Below, in pieces: positions 52,513-60,713 of a stretch of DNA of 64,000 nt. This DNA is from Jatrophihabitans_A lederbergiae (GTDB lineage Bacteria; Actinomycetota; Actinomycetes; Mycobacteriales; Jatrophihabitantaceae). The notes beneath the pieces were generated by a model. That model did no database searches. It saw only the letters and a list, made by a program, of their open reading frames with translations, and was not told the DNA's origin. Each line of letters starts with the position of its first letter. Positions within the stretch are counted from its first letter, which is position 1. The position numbers and the translations under genes were made by a program. Location of the stretch: contig NZ_JAVREH010000022.1 of NCBI RefSeq assembly GCF_031845305.1, forward strand, positions 1 to 64,000, written 5' to 3'.

Positions 52513-52586
52513 TCGGGCTGACAGGATTTGAACCTGCGACCCCCTGACCCCCAGTCAGGTGCGCTACCAAGCTGCGCTACAGCCCG
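52513..52586 (-). tRNA. tRNA-Pro (anticodon GGG)
   Basis: The minus strand folds as a complete 74-nt tRNA. The acceptor stem CGGGCTG (52586-52580) pairs with CAGCCCG, followed by discriminator A at 52513. The anticodon stem-loop reads CTGACTGGGGGTCAG, with anticodon GGG between its stems. The T arm contains GGTTCAAATCC. CCA is not encoded. It reads proline CCC and CCU codons. It lies alone between the der operon and the CDP-alcohol transferase gene. Confidence 0.97.
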
Positions 52587-52686
52587 AAATCCGCTCGCGC
52601 ACTCGCGAGTGGACCGCCGCAACTTTAGCGCACGGCCAACGCCGCCCGTGCCAGTGCCCGGCCGTCCCGGCGGTTCGCCGCATCCG

Positions 52687-54102
52687 TCAAGGCCGCTTCT
52701 CGCGCTCCCGCACCCGGACCGAGATCTCGATGGGACTGCCCTCGAAGTCGAAGTCCTCCCGCAACTTGCGCTCCAGAAAGCGCCGGTAGCCGCTCTCGAG
52801 GAAGCCCGTGGTGAAGAGCACGAACCGCGGCGGCCGGGTGTCGGCCTGGGTGCCGAACAGCACCCGCGGGTGCCTGCCACCGCGGCCGGGCGGTGGCGTG
52901 GCGTTGACCACCTCGGTGAGCCAGCTGTTCAACCGGCCGGTCGGAATCCGCCGGTCCCATGAGGACAGCGACTTCCGCAGCGCACCGGCGAGCTTGTCCA
53001 CGGCGCGTCCGGTCTTGGCCGAGACGTTCACCCGCGGTGCCCACTGCACCCGCTGCAGCTCCCAGTCGACCTCCCGCTCCAGCTGCAGCCGCCGGTCCTC
53101 ATCCACCAGGTCCCACTTGTTCAGGGCGATGACGAGCGCCCGGCCGGAGTCGATGACCATCGAGATCACCCGCTGGTCCTGCTCGGACAGCACCTCGGAG
53201 GCATCCAGCAGCACCACGGCGACCTCGGCGGCCTCGATCGCGCTGGCCGTCCGCAGGCTGGCGTAGTACTCCATGCCCGAGGCGTTGTTCACCCGCCGGC
53301 GCAGACCGGCGGTGTCGACGAACCGCCAGATCTCGCCACCGAGCTGCAGCATGGAGTCCACCGGGTCCACGGTCGTCCCGGCTACCGAGTCGACCACCGA
53401 GCGCTCCTCGCCGGTCAGCCGATTCAGCAGGCTCGACTTGCCGACGTTCGGACGTCCGACCAGAGCCACCCGCCGGGGACCACCAGCCGGCTCGCGCTCG
53501 GGCGGGGCGTCCGGCAGCTTCGCCAGAATCGCGTCCAGCAGGTCACCGGAACCGCGGCCGTGCAGGCCGCTGACCGCGTACGGCTCGCCGAGGCCCAGCG
53601 ACCACGCCTCGGCGGCGTCGGACTCACCACGCTCGTCGTCCACCTTGGTCACCGCGAGCACGACCGGACGTCCGGCGCGCCGCAGCGTCCGGGCGACCGT
53701 GAGATCAGTATCGGTGGCCCCGGTGCGTGAGTCGATGACGAACAGCACCAGGTCGGCGGTGACGACAGCCTGCTCGGCCTGCCGGGAGACCATGGCCTGC
53801 AGGCCGGTGGCGTCGGGCTCCCAGCCACCGGTGTCCACCAGGGTGAACTGCCTGCCGCCCCAGTAGGCGTCGTAGGCGATGCGGTCGCGGGTCACGCCCG
53901 GCACATCCTGGACGACGGCCTCGCGCCGCCCCAGGATCCGGTTGACCAGCGTGGACTTGCCGACGTTCGGCCGCCCGACCACGGCCACCACCGGCGTCAC
54001 CAATGGCGCCGCGTCGTCCGCAGCGTCCTCGATGGCGGCGCGCCCACTGTCGTCGGGAAGGTCGCCGGGTGACTGGTCGGCGGGCTGATCGATGTCTGTC
54101 AT
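52687..54102 (-). CDS. der: ribosome-associated GTPase Der (EngA)
   Basis: Der assembles the 50S subunit with two tandem GTPase domains. Here domain 1 shows VVGRPNVGKSTLVNRI, DVPGVTRDR, DTGG and TKVD, and domain 2 shows VGRPNVGKSSLLNRL, DTAG and NKWD. The KH-like C-terminal domain ends in SPIEISVRVREREKRP. The first 38 residues are an acidic extension typical of actinobacteria. ATG 54102 is preferred; a GTG directly before it at 54105 is possible. The gene is in the conserved order after cmk. A short frame between cmk and der ends in the GTGATGA at the start. Confidence 0.95.
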   Translation of the reverse strand: MTDIDQPADQSPGDLPDDSGRAAIEDAADDAAPLVTPVVAVVGRPNVGKSTLVNRILGRREAVVQDVPGVTRDRIAYDAYWGGRQFTLVDTGGWEPDATGLQAMVSRQAEQAVVTADLVLFVIDSRTGATDTDLTVARTLRRAGRPVVLAVTKVDDERGESDAAEAWSLGLGEPYAVSGLHGRGSGDLLDAILAKLPDAPPEREPAGGPRRVALVGRPNVGKSSLLNRLTGEERSVVDSVAGTTVDPVDSMLQLGGEIWRFVDTAGLRRRVNNASGMEYYASLRTASAIEAAEVAVVLLDASEVLSEQDQRVISMVIDSGRALVIALNKWDLVDEDRRLQLEREVDWELQRVQWAPRVNVSAKTGRAVDKLAGALRKSLSSWDRRIPTGRLNSWLTEVVNATPPPGRGGRHPRVLFGTQADTRPPRFVLFTTGFLESGYRRFLERKLREDFDFEGSPIEISVRVREREKRP

Positions 54103-54284
54103 CACTGCGCTTTCGTTGTCGCCGGGGCCGGGTGAGGGCCGGGCAGGGTGGCTGGCACGGTCGCGTCGACCAGTTCGGCCAGGTGTTGCCGGATCGTCTC
54201 GGTCGGCCCCAGCCGGCGTACCCGTCCGAACTCGGCGTGCCGGTAGCGCGCGGCGGGTCGCCGGTCAGGCACGGTCTGCCGCAC
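54102..54284 (-). CDS. possible small ORF between cmk and der
   Basis: A 60-codon frame runs from GTG 54284, inside the cmk 3' end, to a TGA that overlaps the der start. The peptide (RYRHAEFGRVRRLGPTETIR, then QHLAELVDATVPATLPGPHP) has no known family, but it fills the whole 160-bp gap between two tightly packed genes and its stop is coupled to the der start. It may be a real small protein or the shrunken end of a lost acyltransferase-like gene known from this position in some relatives. Confidence is low. Confidence 0.3.
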   Translation of the reverse strand: MRQTVPDRRPAARYRHAEFGRVRRLGPTETIRQHLAELVDATVPATLPGPHPAPATTKAQ

Positions 54285-54966
54285 TCGCCGCCCGCAGCGC
54301 CAGTCCGACGAGCAGCTCGACGACCTCGTCGATGCTCAGGTCCGAGGTGTCCACCTCGGCCGCGCCGTCCGGACGGTGCAGCGGGCTGGCAGCGCGGGAC
54401 GAGTCGAGCTGGTCCCGCCGGCGCAGGGAAGCGGCCACCTGATCGACGTCGGCCAGCTTCAGCTCACCGGCGCGCCGGCGGGCGCGGACGTCCTCACGGG
54501 CGGTCAGGTACACCTTGAGCTCGGCGTGCGGCCACACCACCGATCCGATGTCGCGGCCCTCGGCCACGGTGGGACCGCCGCTGATGATCGAGCGCTGCTG
54601 GGCGACGAGTCGCTCCCGGACGGCGGGAACCGCGGACACCGGGCTCACCGCGGTGGTGGTGGCGGCGTCGCGGATCTGGCGATCGACATTGCGGCCGTCG
54701 AGGATGGTGTGCAGGTTCCGCGGATCGGTGCTGACCTCGATGCGGCTGGCCTCCACCTGGCGGGCCACGGCGACCGGGTCGCCGGGGTCCACCCCGGCAT
54801 CGAGCACGGCGACGGCTGCGGCGCGGTACATGGCACCGGTGTCGAGATACTGGGCATGCAGCCGCTGAGCGAGCCGGCGCGCGACGGTGGACTTGCCCGT
54901 GCCGGAGGGTCCGTCGAGAGCGACCACGCCCCGAAAGCGGAAAGCGTCACTCTGATCCATGCTCAC
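54265..54966 (-). CDS. cmk: cytidylate kinase
   Basis: This 233-residue kinase phosphorylates CMP and dCMP with ATP. The P-loop is VVALDGPSGTGKSTVARRLA; the nucleotide-binding segments include LDTGAMYRAAAVAVL, VAEGRDIGSVVWPHAELKVY and RARRRAGEL. The GTG at 54966 or the ATG two codons later at 54960 may start it. It is located between aroH and der as in other actinobacteria. The LID region RRDQLDSSRAASPLHRPDGA is complete. Confidence 0.95.
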   Translation of the reverse strand: MSMDQSDAFRFRGVVALDGPSGTGKSTVARRLAQRLHAQYLDTGAMYRAAAVAVLDAGVDPGDPVAVARQVEASRIEVSTDPRNLHTILDGRNVDRQIRDAATTTAVSPVSAVPAVRERLVAQQRSIISGGPTVAEGRDIGSVVWPHAELKVYLTAREDVRARRRAGELKLADVDQVAASLRRRDQLDSSRAASPLHRPDGAAEVDTSDLSIDEVVELLVGLALRAASAADRA

Positions 54967-55059
54967 GCCTGCTGTCCAGTTCTGCTAGCTACATCGTCGG
55001 GCAGCTACCCACGATACGGGTGCGCCGGTCCGTCGGAACAATCCTCGCCGGCACCGACC

Positions 55060-55422
55060 TCAACGCGGCAGGTCGGTGCGCAGGCTCGCGGCACCGCGCA
55101 GGTACACGTGCCGGATCTCGCTGCGGCGCAGCTCGGTGTCGACGTGGGCGAGCAATCGCAGGGTCCGCGGCAGCGCGCCCGGCACCGCGATCTCGGACGC
55201 GCACATCAGCGGGACATCGGTCAGCCCGAGCTGGCGTGCCGCGTAGGCCGGGAACTCGGCGGTCAGGTCCGGGGTGGCGGTGAACAGGATGGAGATCAGG
55301 TCGTCCGGCTGGATCTCATTGCGGCGCATGACTTCCTGCACCAGCTCGGACGCGCCGTCGAGGACCGCGGCGCGCTCATTGGACTCGACCTGGATGGCGC
55401 CGCGCACGGCACGCACTGTCAT
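55060..55422 (-). CDS. aroH: chorismate mutase, AroH type
   Basis: This 120-residue trimeric-type chorismate mutase converts chorismate to prephenate on the path to Phe and Tyr. It begins MTVRAVRGAIQVESNERAAV with the active-site Arg residues, and includes LISILFTATPDLTAEFPAYA, LMCASEIAVPGALPRTLRLL and IRHVYLRGAASLRTDL. This is the Bacillus AroH fold, unrelated to the helical AroQ type. It lies between rluB and cmk on one strand. A GAGAGGGT site precedes ATG 55422. Confidence 0.93.
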   Translation of the reverse strand: MTVRAVRGAIQVESNERAAVLDGASELVQEVMRRNEIQPDDLISILFTATPDLTAEFPAYAARQLGLTDVPLMCASEIAVPGALPRTLRLLAHVDTELRRSEIRHVYLRGAASLRTDLPR

Positions 55423-55483
55423 CGCCGACCCTCTCTCACTCGGACTCTCACTCGGACTGGCTTACCGCCCAGCAGGGGCGACT

Positions 55484-56290
55484 CTAGAGCTGGAGCTGCC
55501 GGAACAGCTCGCCGAGTTCGGCGGAGGTGAGTTCCCGCAGGGTGCCGGGCCGCTGGTCATGCAGCCGGACCGGCCCCACTGCCACCCGGACGAGCTTGCC
55601 AACCGGGTACCGGACCGCGTCGAGCATCCGCCGGACGATGTGATTGCGGCCCTCGTGCAGTGAGACCTGAACCAGCGACCGGTCGGCGGAAGAGTCCAGC
55701 ACCCGGAAGTCGTCCACCTGCACCGGGCCGTCGTCCAGCTCGATGCCGGCTCGCAGCCGCGCGCCCAGTCCGCGGTCGACCACCCCGGGCACCTCGGCGA
55801 TGTAGGTCTTCACAACCTCGTAGGACGGATGGGCCAGCCGCTGCGCGAACTCGCCGTCGTTGGTGAGGATCAGCAGGCCCTCGGTGTCGGCGTCCAGTCG
55901 GCCGACGTGGAACAGCCGCTGCGGCAGGTGCGCGACGACGTCGCCGACGTTGGGACGCCCGTGCGGATCGGACATGGCGGTGACCATGCCGCGCGGCTTG
56001 TTCAGCGCCAGGTACACCAGGTCGGTGCGCAGGTTCACCCGCTTGCCGTTGACCCGGACGACCGCGGTGCCGGGGTCGACCCGGGCGCCGAGCTCCGCCA
56101 CCCCCCGGCCGTCGACGCTCACCTTGCCCTCGGCGATCAACTGCTCGCAGGCGCGGCGAGAACCTATTCCGGCCGCGGCCAGCACCTTCTGCAACCGCAC
56201 ACCGCCGGGTTCGCCGTCTGCGCGGGGTTTGCTATCTGGGCGGGGTTCGCTGTCTGCGCCGGGTTCGCTGTCTGCATCGTCAAAGCTCAT
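55484..56290 (-). CDS. rluB: 23S rRNA pseudouridine synthase RluB-type
   Basis: This 268-residue enzyme modifies a uridine of 23S rRNA to pseudouridine. It has an S4 RNA-binding domain (RLQKVLAAAGIGSRRACEQL) and the synthase domain with the catalytic Asp in VGRLDADTEGLLILTNDG and ALNKPRGMVTAM. The first 28 residues are a Ser/Glu/Pro/Asp repeat (EPGADSEPRPDSKPRADGEP) outside the family core. It overlaps the scpB end by 11 bases, the usual arrangement in actinobacteria (scpA-scpB-rluB-cmk-der). Confidence 0.93.
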   Translation of the reverse strand: MSFDDADSEPGADSEPRPDSKPRADGEPGGVRLQKVLAAAGIGSRRACEQLIAEGKVSVDGRGVAELGARVDPGTAVVRVNGKRVNLRTDLVYLALNKPRGMVTAMSDPHGRPNVGDVVAHLPQRLFHVGRLDADTEGLLILTNDGEFAQRLAHPSYEVVKTYIAEVPGVVDRGLGARLRAGIELDDGPVQVDDFRVLDSSADRSLVQVSLHEGRNHIVRRMLDAVRYPVGKLVRVAVGPVRLHDQRPGTLRELTSAELGELFRQLQL

Positions 56291-56909
56291 CGGAGTCCAG
56301 GGTATCCAGCTCGGGTAGCAGCGGCGCGAGCGAGGGCAGCTGCTCTACGGAGGTGAGGCCCATCTTCTCCAGGAAGGTGCTGGTGGTGCGGTAGAGCCCG
56401 CCGCCGGTGTCGGGGTCGACGCCCACCTCGGTGATCAGCTCTCGGGACAGCAGCGTCCGGATCACACCGTCGACATTGACGCCCCGGATCGCCGAGATCC
56501 TGGCCCTGGTCACCGGCTGCCGGTAGGCCACCACGGCGAGGGTCTCCAGGGCGGCCTGGCTGAGCTTGCTGCGCTGGCCCTCCAGTAGGAACGACTCCAC
56601 GATGGGCGCGTACTGGTCGCGGGTGTACAGCCGGAAGCCGGTCGCGGCGGGTCGCAGCTGCCACCCGGCGCCGCACCGGTCCAGGTCGGCGGTGATCGCG
56701 GCCAGCGCCTCGGCGACCTCGGCCACCGGGCGCTGCACGGAGGCCGCCAGCTGGCTCAGTTCGACCGGCCCGTCGGCCACGAACAGCAGTGCCTCGACGG
56801 CGCCACGGAGCACACCGGGGTCGGTCAGGTCCATGGACGGTGTGCCGGAGGCGTCCCCCGAGGTCGGTGCGGCGGCCCCGCCGTCCGCGCCCGTACTCGC
56901 CTCCGTCAT
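56280..56909 (-). CDS. scpB: segregation and condensation protein B
   Basis: This 209-residue protein, together with ScpA and SMC, forms the bacterial condensin. It carries two winged helices (LRGAVEALLFVADGPVELSQ and LSQAALETLAVVAYRQPVTR, then ISAIRGVNVDGVIRTLLSRE). The start is ATG 56909, overlapping the scpA stop (ATGA); the frame is open upstream but belongs to scpA. The N terminus has a 25-residue Gly/Ala/Ser stretch. The smc gene is not in this window. Confidence 0.93.
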   Translation of the reverse strand: MTEASTGADGGAAAPTSGDASGTPSMDLTDPGVLRGAVEALLFVADGPVELSQLAASVQRPVAEVAEALAAITADLDRCGAGWQLRPAATGFRLYTRDQYAPIVESFLLEGQRSKLSQAALETLAVVAYRQPVTRARISAIRGVNVDGVIRTLLSRELITEVGVDPDTGGGLYRTTSTFLEKMGLTSVEQLPSLAPLLPELDTLDSDEL

Positions 56910-57826
56910 GAGCCGTACTCCTCGTCTGGGTCGATTTCCGGGCTGGCGTTGTCGGGCCCCGCATCGTCGTTCGGTGCCCGCTGACCGCCCACCCAGCGGA
57001 TGCGCAGCTCCCCCAGCGCCTCCACCTGGTCGAAGGCCACGGTGCCGTCCCGGTAGAGCTCGAGCAGCCCCAGGAACCTGGCCACGACCTCCAGGGTCGA
57101 GCCGCACTCGGCGATGAGCGAGCGGAACGTCGCCGAGCCGGTGCGGGCCAGGCGCTCGGCCATCGCCGCCATGTGCTCGCGGACGCTGACCCGGGGGGCG
57201 TGGATGTGGTCCACGCCGACGACCGGTACCGGTTTCGGCTTGAGGGCGTTGGCAGCTATCGCGGCGAACTGGTGGAGATCGACGCCGATCCGCAGTTCCG
57301 GCGTCAGCGCGGCGAAGCGCGGCTCAAGCTCGGCGTTGCGGCCGAACCGGCGGCTTGCCTGCTTCTCGAGTTCGCCCAGGTGCCCGGCCACCAGCTTGTA
57401 CGCGCGGTACTGCAGCAACCGGGCGAACAGCAGGTCCCGTGCCTCGAGCAGCGCCAGGTCCTCCTCACCGTCGACGTCGGCGGCCGGCAGCAGGCGGGCC
57501 GCCTTGAGCTCCAGCAGGGTGGCCGCGACCACCAGGAACTCGGTCGCCTGCCCCAGGTCGAAACCCTCGCCGGCGGCCTTGAGATAGCCGATGAAGTCGT
57601 CGGTGACCTGGGACAGCGCCACCTCGGTGACGTCCAGCTGACGCCGTCCGATGAGGGTCAGCAGCAGGTCGAACGGGCCCTCGAAGTTGTCCAGGCGTAC
57701 CCGGAACTTGCCGTCGTTCATCAGCGGTTCGGGCTCGGCCGGCAGGTCCCACTGCTCCGGGAGCTCCTCCAGCTCCACCGGCAGCTGCTTGCCCAGGTCG
57801 GCCGGGCCGGCCGGCGTCGCCGTCAC
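56906..57826 (-). CDS. scpA: segregation and condensation protein A
   Basis: This 306-residue kleisin bridges the two heads of SMC. It has the conserved N-terminal FRVRLDNFEGPFDLLLTLIG and VTDDFIGYLKAAGEGFDLGQ, then ATEFLVVAATLLELKAARLL, and a C-terminal winged helix with VVARFLGLLELYRDGTVAFD and ELRIRWVG. It overlaps parA upstream and scpB downstream by four bases each, so the three genes are translated as a unit. Confidence 0.94.
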   Translation of the reverse strand: MTATPAGPADLGKQLPVELEELPEQWDLPAEPEPLMNDGKFRVRLDNFEGPFDLLLTLIGRRQLDVTEVALSQVTDDFIGYLKAAGEGFDLGQATEFLVVAATLLELKAARLLPAADVDGEEDLALLEARDLLFARLLQYRAYKLVAGHLGELEKQASRRFGRNAELEPRFAALTPELRIGVDLHQFAAIAANALKPKPVPVVGVDHIHAPRVSVREHMAAMAERLARTGSATFRSLIAECGSTLEVVARFLGLLELYRDGTVAFDQVEALGELRIRWVGGQRAPNDDAGPDNASPEIDPDEEYGS

Positions 57827-58866
57827 GGGCGGGACAAGACCTCCATCGCCAGCTCTCGGTAGGCGATGGCTCCGTTCGACGTGGGCGCCCAGGTGGTGAT
57901 CGGCTCACCCGCGACGGTGGTTTCGGGAAAGCGGACGGTCCGGGTGATGACGGTGTCGAACACCTTGTCGCCGAAGGCCTCCAGCACCCGGCTGTAGACC
58001 TCGCGGCCGTGCAGCGTGCGCCCGTCGTACATCGTGGCCAGGATGCCCTCGAGGCGCAGGCTGGGGTTGAGCCGCTGCTGCACCTTGTCGATGGTGTCGA
58101 TCAGCAGCGCCACCCCGCGGAGACTGAAGAACTCGCACTCCAGCGGAATGATCACCCCGCTCGCCGCGGTCAGGGCGTTCACCGTCAGCAGGCCGAGGGA
58201 CGGCTGGCAGTCGATCAGGACGAAGTCGTAGTCGCCCAGCACCGGTGCCAGCGTCCGGGCCAGCGTTTGCTCACGGGCCACCTCGTTGACCAGCTGCACC
58301 TCGGCGGCGGACAGGTCGATGTTCGAGGGCAGCAGGTCCATGCCGGGAACGCCGGTCTTCAGCAGCACCTCGTCGATGGACACCGAACGCTCCATCAGCA
58401 GGTTGTAGGTGGTGCGGTCGAGCTGGTGCGGCTGCACTCCGAGGCCCACGCTGAGCGCGCCCTGCGGATCGAAGTCCACGAGCAGCACCCGCCGGCCGAA
58501 CTCGGCCAGCGCGGCACCGAGGTTGATGGTCGACGTGGTCTTGCCGACGCCGCCCTTCTGGTTGCAGAGCGCGATGACCCGGGCCGGGCCGTGCTGCTGC
58601 AACGGCTGCGGCTGCTGGAGCGGGCGGCGTTGCCGGGCGCGAGCCGGATCGACCGACTTCGGGGCGGACGGTGCCGCCGGATCACCGGCGGCCTGCTCAG
58701 GAGCGGCGGCGTTGTCACTCGCGCTGTCACCGGGGGCCGAGCGAGCAGGATTGGTGGTCTCGGGGGCTGAGCCCGCTGGGCTGTCCGGGGCGTCCGGCGC
58801 GATGGCCAGCGGCTCGAACGTCGCGGCCTCGGCGGGGTGCGCCCCAGGCGTGTCCGACGTCGTCAT
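57823..58866 (-). CDS. parA: ParA-family ATPase (Soj-like, scp operon)
   Basis: This 347-residue Walker-type ATPase has the deviant P-loop CNQKGGVGKTTSTINLGAAL, VLLVDFDPQGALSVGLG and FVLIDCQPSLGLLTVNALTA. The first 95 residues are a disordered Ala/Pro/Ser-rich leader. It corresponds to the ParA homologue encoded between xerD and scpA in actinobacteria (Rv1708 type), distinct from the oriC-proximal ParA. It may help place the chromosome or condensin. The start is ATG 58866. A longer upstream frame covers the tandem repeat and is not supported. Confidence 0.9.
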   Translation of the reverse strand: MTTSDTPGAHPAEAATFEPLAIAPDAPDSPAGSAPETTNPARSAPGDSASDNAAAPEQAAGDPAAPSAPKSVDPARARQRRPLQQPQPLQQHGPARVIALCNQKGGVGKTTSTINLGAALAEFGRRVLLVDFDPQGALSVGLGVQPHQLDRTTYNLLMERSVSIDEVLLKTGVPGMDLLPSNIDLSAAEVQLVNEVAREQTLARTLAPVLGDYDFVLIDCQPSLGLLTVNALTAASGVIIPLECEFFSLRGVALLIDTIDKVQQRLNPSLRLEGILATMYDGRTLHGREVYSRVLEAFGDKVFDTVITRTVRFPETTVAGEPITTWAPTSNGAIAYRELAMEVLSRP

Positions 58867-58940
58867 TGAGAGTGCGCGCTCCTTGCCGAAAAGTACGGGA
58901 CTGACCCCCTCGCAGGTTACCGCACGGGACCGCTGCCCTG

Positions 58941-58994
58941 CCCCTGCGCCGCACCTGCCCCTTGCGCCGCACCTGCCCCTTGCGCCGCACCTGC
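58941..58994. repeat. three 18-bp tandem repeats between xerD and parA
   Basis: The unit CCCTTGCGCCGCACCTGC occurs three times without spacers (58941-58958, 58959-58976, 58977-58994); the first copy has one substitution. It lies in the 160-bp gap between xerD and parA on the transcribed strand. The length is a multiple of three and no stop interrupts the frame. It is more likely slippage in spacer DNA than an array of binding sites. Confidence 0.7.
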
Positions 58995-59026
58995 CTCGGA
59001 CAGGCGTCCGGAGCTGAAGCCGACGA

Positions 59027-60070
59027 TCAAGTGCGGGTGGCCTGGGCCCGCGGGTGCGCCGCGGCATACACCTCGCGAAGCTGATCCACGGTGACCAGAG
59101 TGTAGATCTGGGTGGTCGTCACCGAGGCGTGGCCGAGCAGCTCCTGTACCACCCGGACGTCGGCACCACCCTCCATCAGGTGGGTCGCGAACGAGTGCCG
59201 CAGCGTGTGCGGTGAGATGTCGGTGGCCAGGCCGGCCTTATCGGCCGCGCTGCGCAGCACCGTCCAGGCGCTCTGCCGCGACAGCGGACCGCCCCGGGAG
59301 TTGAGGAACACCTTCGGGGTACCGGCGCCGTTGAACGCCAGTCCGGGCCGGACCCGGACGAGGTAGGCCTCCAGCGCCCGGGCCGCGAACGAGCCCAGCG
59401 GTGCCAGCCGCTGCTTGCCGCCCTTGCCCCGCAGCAGGACCGTCCGGCCCGCGATGTCCAGGTCATCGACGTCCAGGCCGACCGCCTCCGAGATTCGCGC
59501 CCCGGTTCCGTACAGCACCTCCAGCAGCGCCCGGTCGCGGACGGACAGCGGGGTCTGGTCGAAGTCGGCCGCTTCGAGCAGCCGCTCCACGTCCTCGACG
59601 CTGATGGCCTTCGGCAGCCGGCGTGGTGGCGCCGGCGGCTTGACTTCGCGGGCGACGTCGGATTCGAGCTGGCCGTCGGCGTAGCCGAACTTGTGCAGTC
59701 CCCGGACCGCGACCACGGCACGGGCGGACGAGGCCGCCGACAGTGGCGGGTGGTCCGGCCCACCCTCGCGCAGCGCGGCCAGGAAGCCGCTCACGGTTGC
59801 CGCATCGACGTCGGCAAGCGACGTGACGCCCCGCCCCGACAGGTAGTCCAGGTAGCGACGAAGGTCGCGGCGGTAGGAGCTCAGGGTGTTGGCAGACGAG
59901 CCGCGCTCCACGGTCAGGTGGTCCAGATAGGACCGTACGGTCGCCTCGGCTGCCATCGCGGGCCGTTGCGGAGCTGCCCTCGAGAACTCAGCACGGGCCG
60001 GCTCAGCACGGGTCGGCTCAGCACGGGCCGGCGCGGGCGCCGTGGTCACCGGCGCGTTCGAGGACGCCAA
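59027..60070 (-). CDS. xerD: tyrosine recombinase XerD
   Basis: This site-specific recombinase resolves chromosome dimers at dif with XerC. All catalytic residues are visible: Arg in YGTGARISEAVGL, Lys in LRGKGGKQRLAPL, His-x-x-Arg in SPHTLRHSFATHL, His in LLGHASVTTTQ and the nucleophile Tyr in TQIYTLV. The N-terminal SAM-like domain starts at ATVRSYLDHLTVERGSSANT. The TTG at 60070 is one base after the nudix stop; the Ala/Arg/Glu/Pro-rich leader before residue 39 may be outside the true protein, with ATG 59956 as alternative start. The position after the nudix gene is the mycobacterial order. Confidence 0.92.
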   Translation of the reverse strand: MASSNAPVTTAPAPARAEPTRAEPARAEFSRAAPQRPAMAAEATVRSYLDHLTVERGSSANTLSSYRRDLRRYLDYLSGRGVTSLADVDAATVSGFLAALREGGPDHPPLSAASSARAVVAVRGLHKFGYADGQLESDVAREVKPPAPPRRLPKAISVEDVERLLEAADFDQTPLSVRDRALLEVLYGTGARISEAVGLDVDDLDIAGRTVLLRGKGGKQRLAPLGSFAARALEAYLVRVRPGLAFNGAGTPKVFLNSRGGPLSRQSAWTVLRSAADKAGLATDISPHTLRHSFATHLMEGGADVRVVQELLGHASVTTTQIYTLVTVDQLREVYAAAHPRAQATRT

Positions 60071-60071
60071 G

Positions 60072-60713
60072 TCAGCCTGCCGCCGGCACGCGGTCGGGAC
60101 GCGCCTGCCACGGCGCGTCGGCCGGACGCAAGCCGGCCCAGCCCGCGGCCCCGGCGAGCCGAGCGGCCAGCACGCCGGCCACCGCCGGGCCGTTGGTCAG
60201 CTCGCCCGTCAGCGCCAGGGCCGCCACCTCGTCCAGCGGCCGTCGTTCGACGGTCATGCTCGCCTCTTCACCCTCAGGGCTGAACCGGTCGTCGACCGCG
60301 GCGTCGCTCAGCCCGCGGGCCAGGAAGATCCGGATTGCCTCGTCGCTCATGCCGGGCGAGGTGTGCAGATCGACCAGCACGGACCAGTGCTCGGCAACCA
60401 GGGCGGTCTCTTCGGCCAGTTCGCGCTGAGCGGCGAGCAGCGCGGATTCGCCGTCCACGTCGAGCAGGCCGGCCGGCAGTTCGAGCAATTCGTGGCCGAC
60501 CAGGTGGCGGTACTGGCGCACCAGCACGACGTTGTTCTCAGCATCCAACGCCACGATGCCGACCGCGCCCGGGTGGTCGATGACGTCACGCTTGGCGACG
60601 GAGCCGTCGGGCATCCGTACCTCGTCGGTCCGCACGTCGAACACCGCGCCGTCGAAGCGCCGCTCGGACGAAACCACCTCGAACCCACCCGCGTCCTGCT
60701 GTGCGTCCGTCAC
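60072..60713 (-). CDS. Nudix hydrolase, ADP-ribose pyrophosphatase type
   Basis: This 213-residue protein hydrolyses ADP-ribose or related nucleotide sugars. The Nudix box reads GLLDVDGESALLAAQREL followed by AEETAL, with the family context VLVRQYRHLVGHELLELPAG that is typical of ADP-ribose pyrophosphatases. It overlaps the pyrG stop by four bases (60710-60713) and is followed by xerD after one base, as in Rv1700-Rv1701. It belongs to the pyrG-nudix-xerD transcription unit. Confidence 0.92.
   Translation of the reverse strand: MTDAQQDAGGFEVVSSERRFDGAVFDVRTDEVRMPDGSVAKRDVIDHPGAVGIVALDAENNVVLVRQYRHLVGHELLELPAGLLDVDGESALLAAQRELAEETALVAEHWSVLVDLHTSPGMSDEAIRIFLARGLSDAAVDDRFSPEGEEASMTVERRPLDEVAALALTGELTNGPAVAGVLAARLAGAAGWAGLRPADAPWQARPDRVPAAG

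Noticed and set aside
58941..58994. CRISPR array
   Set aside because: The three 18-bp units are adjacent without spacers and no cas gene is present; it is a simple tandem repeat.
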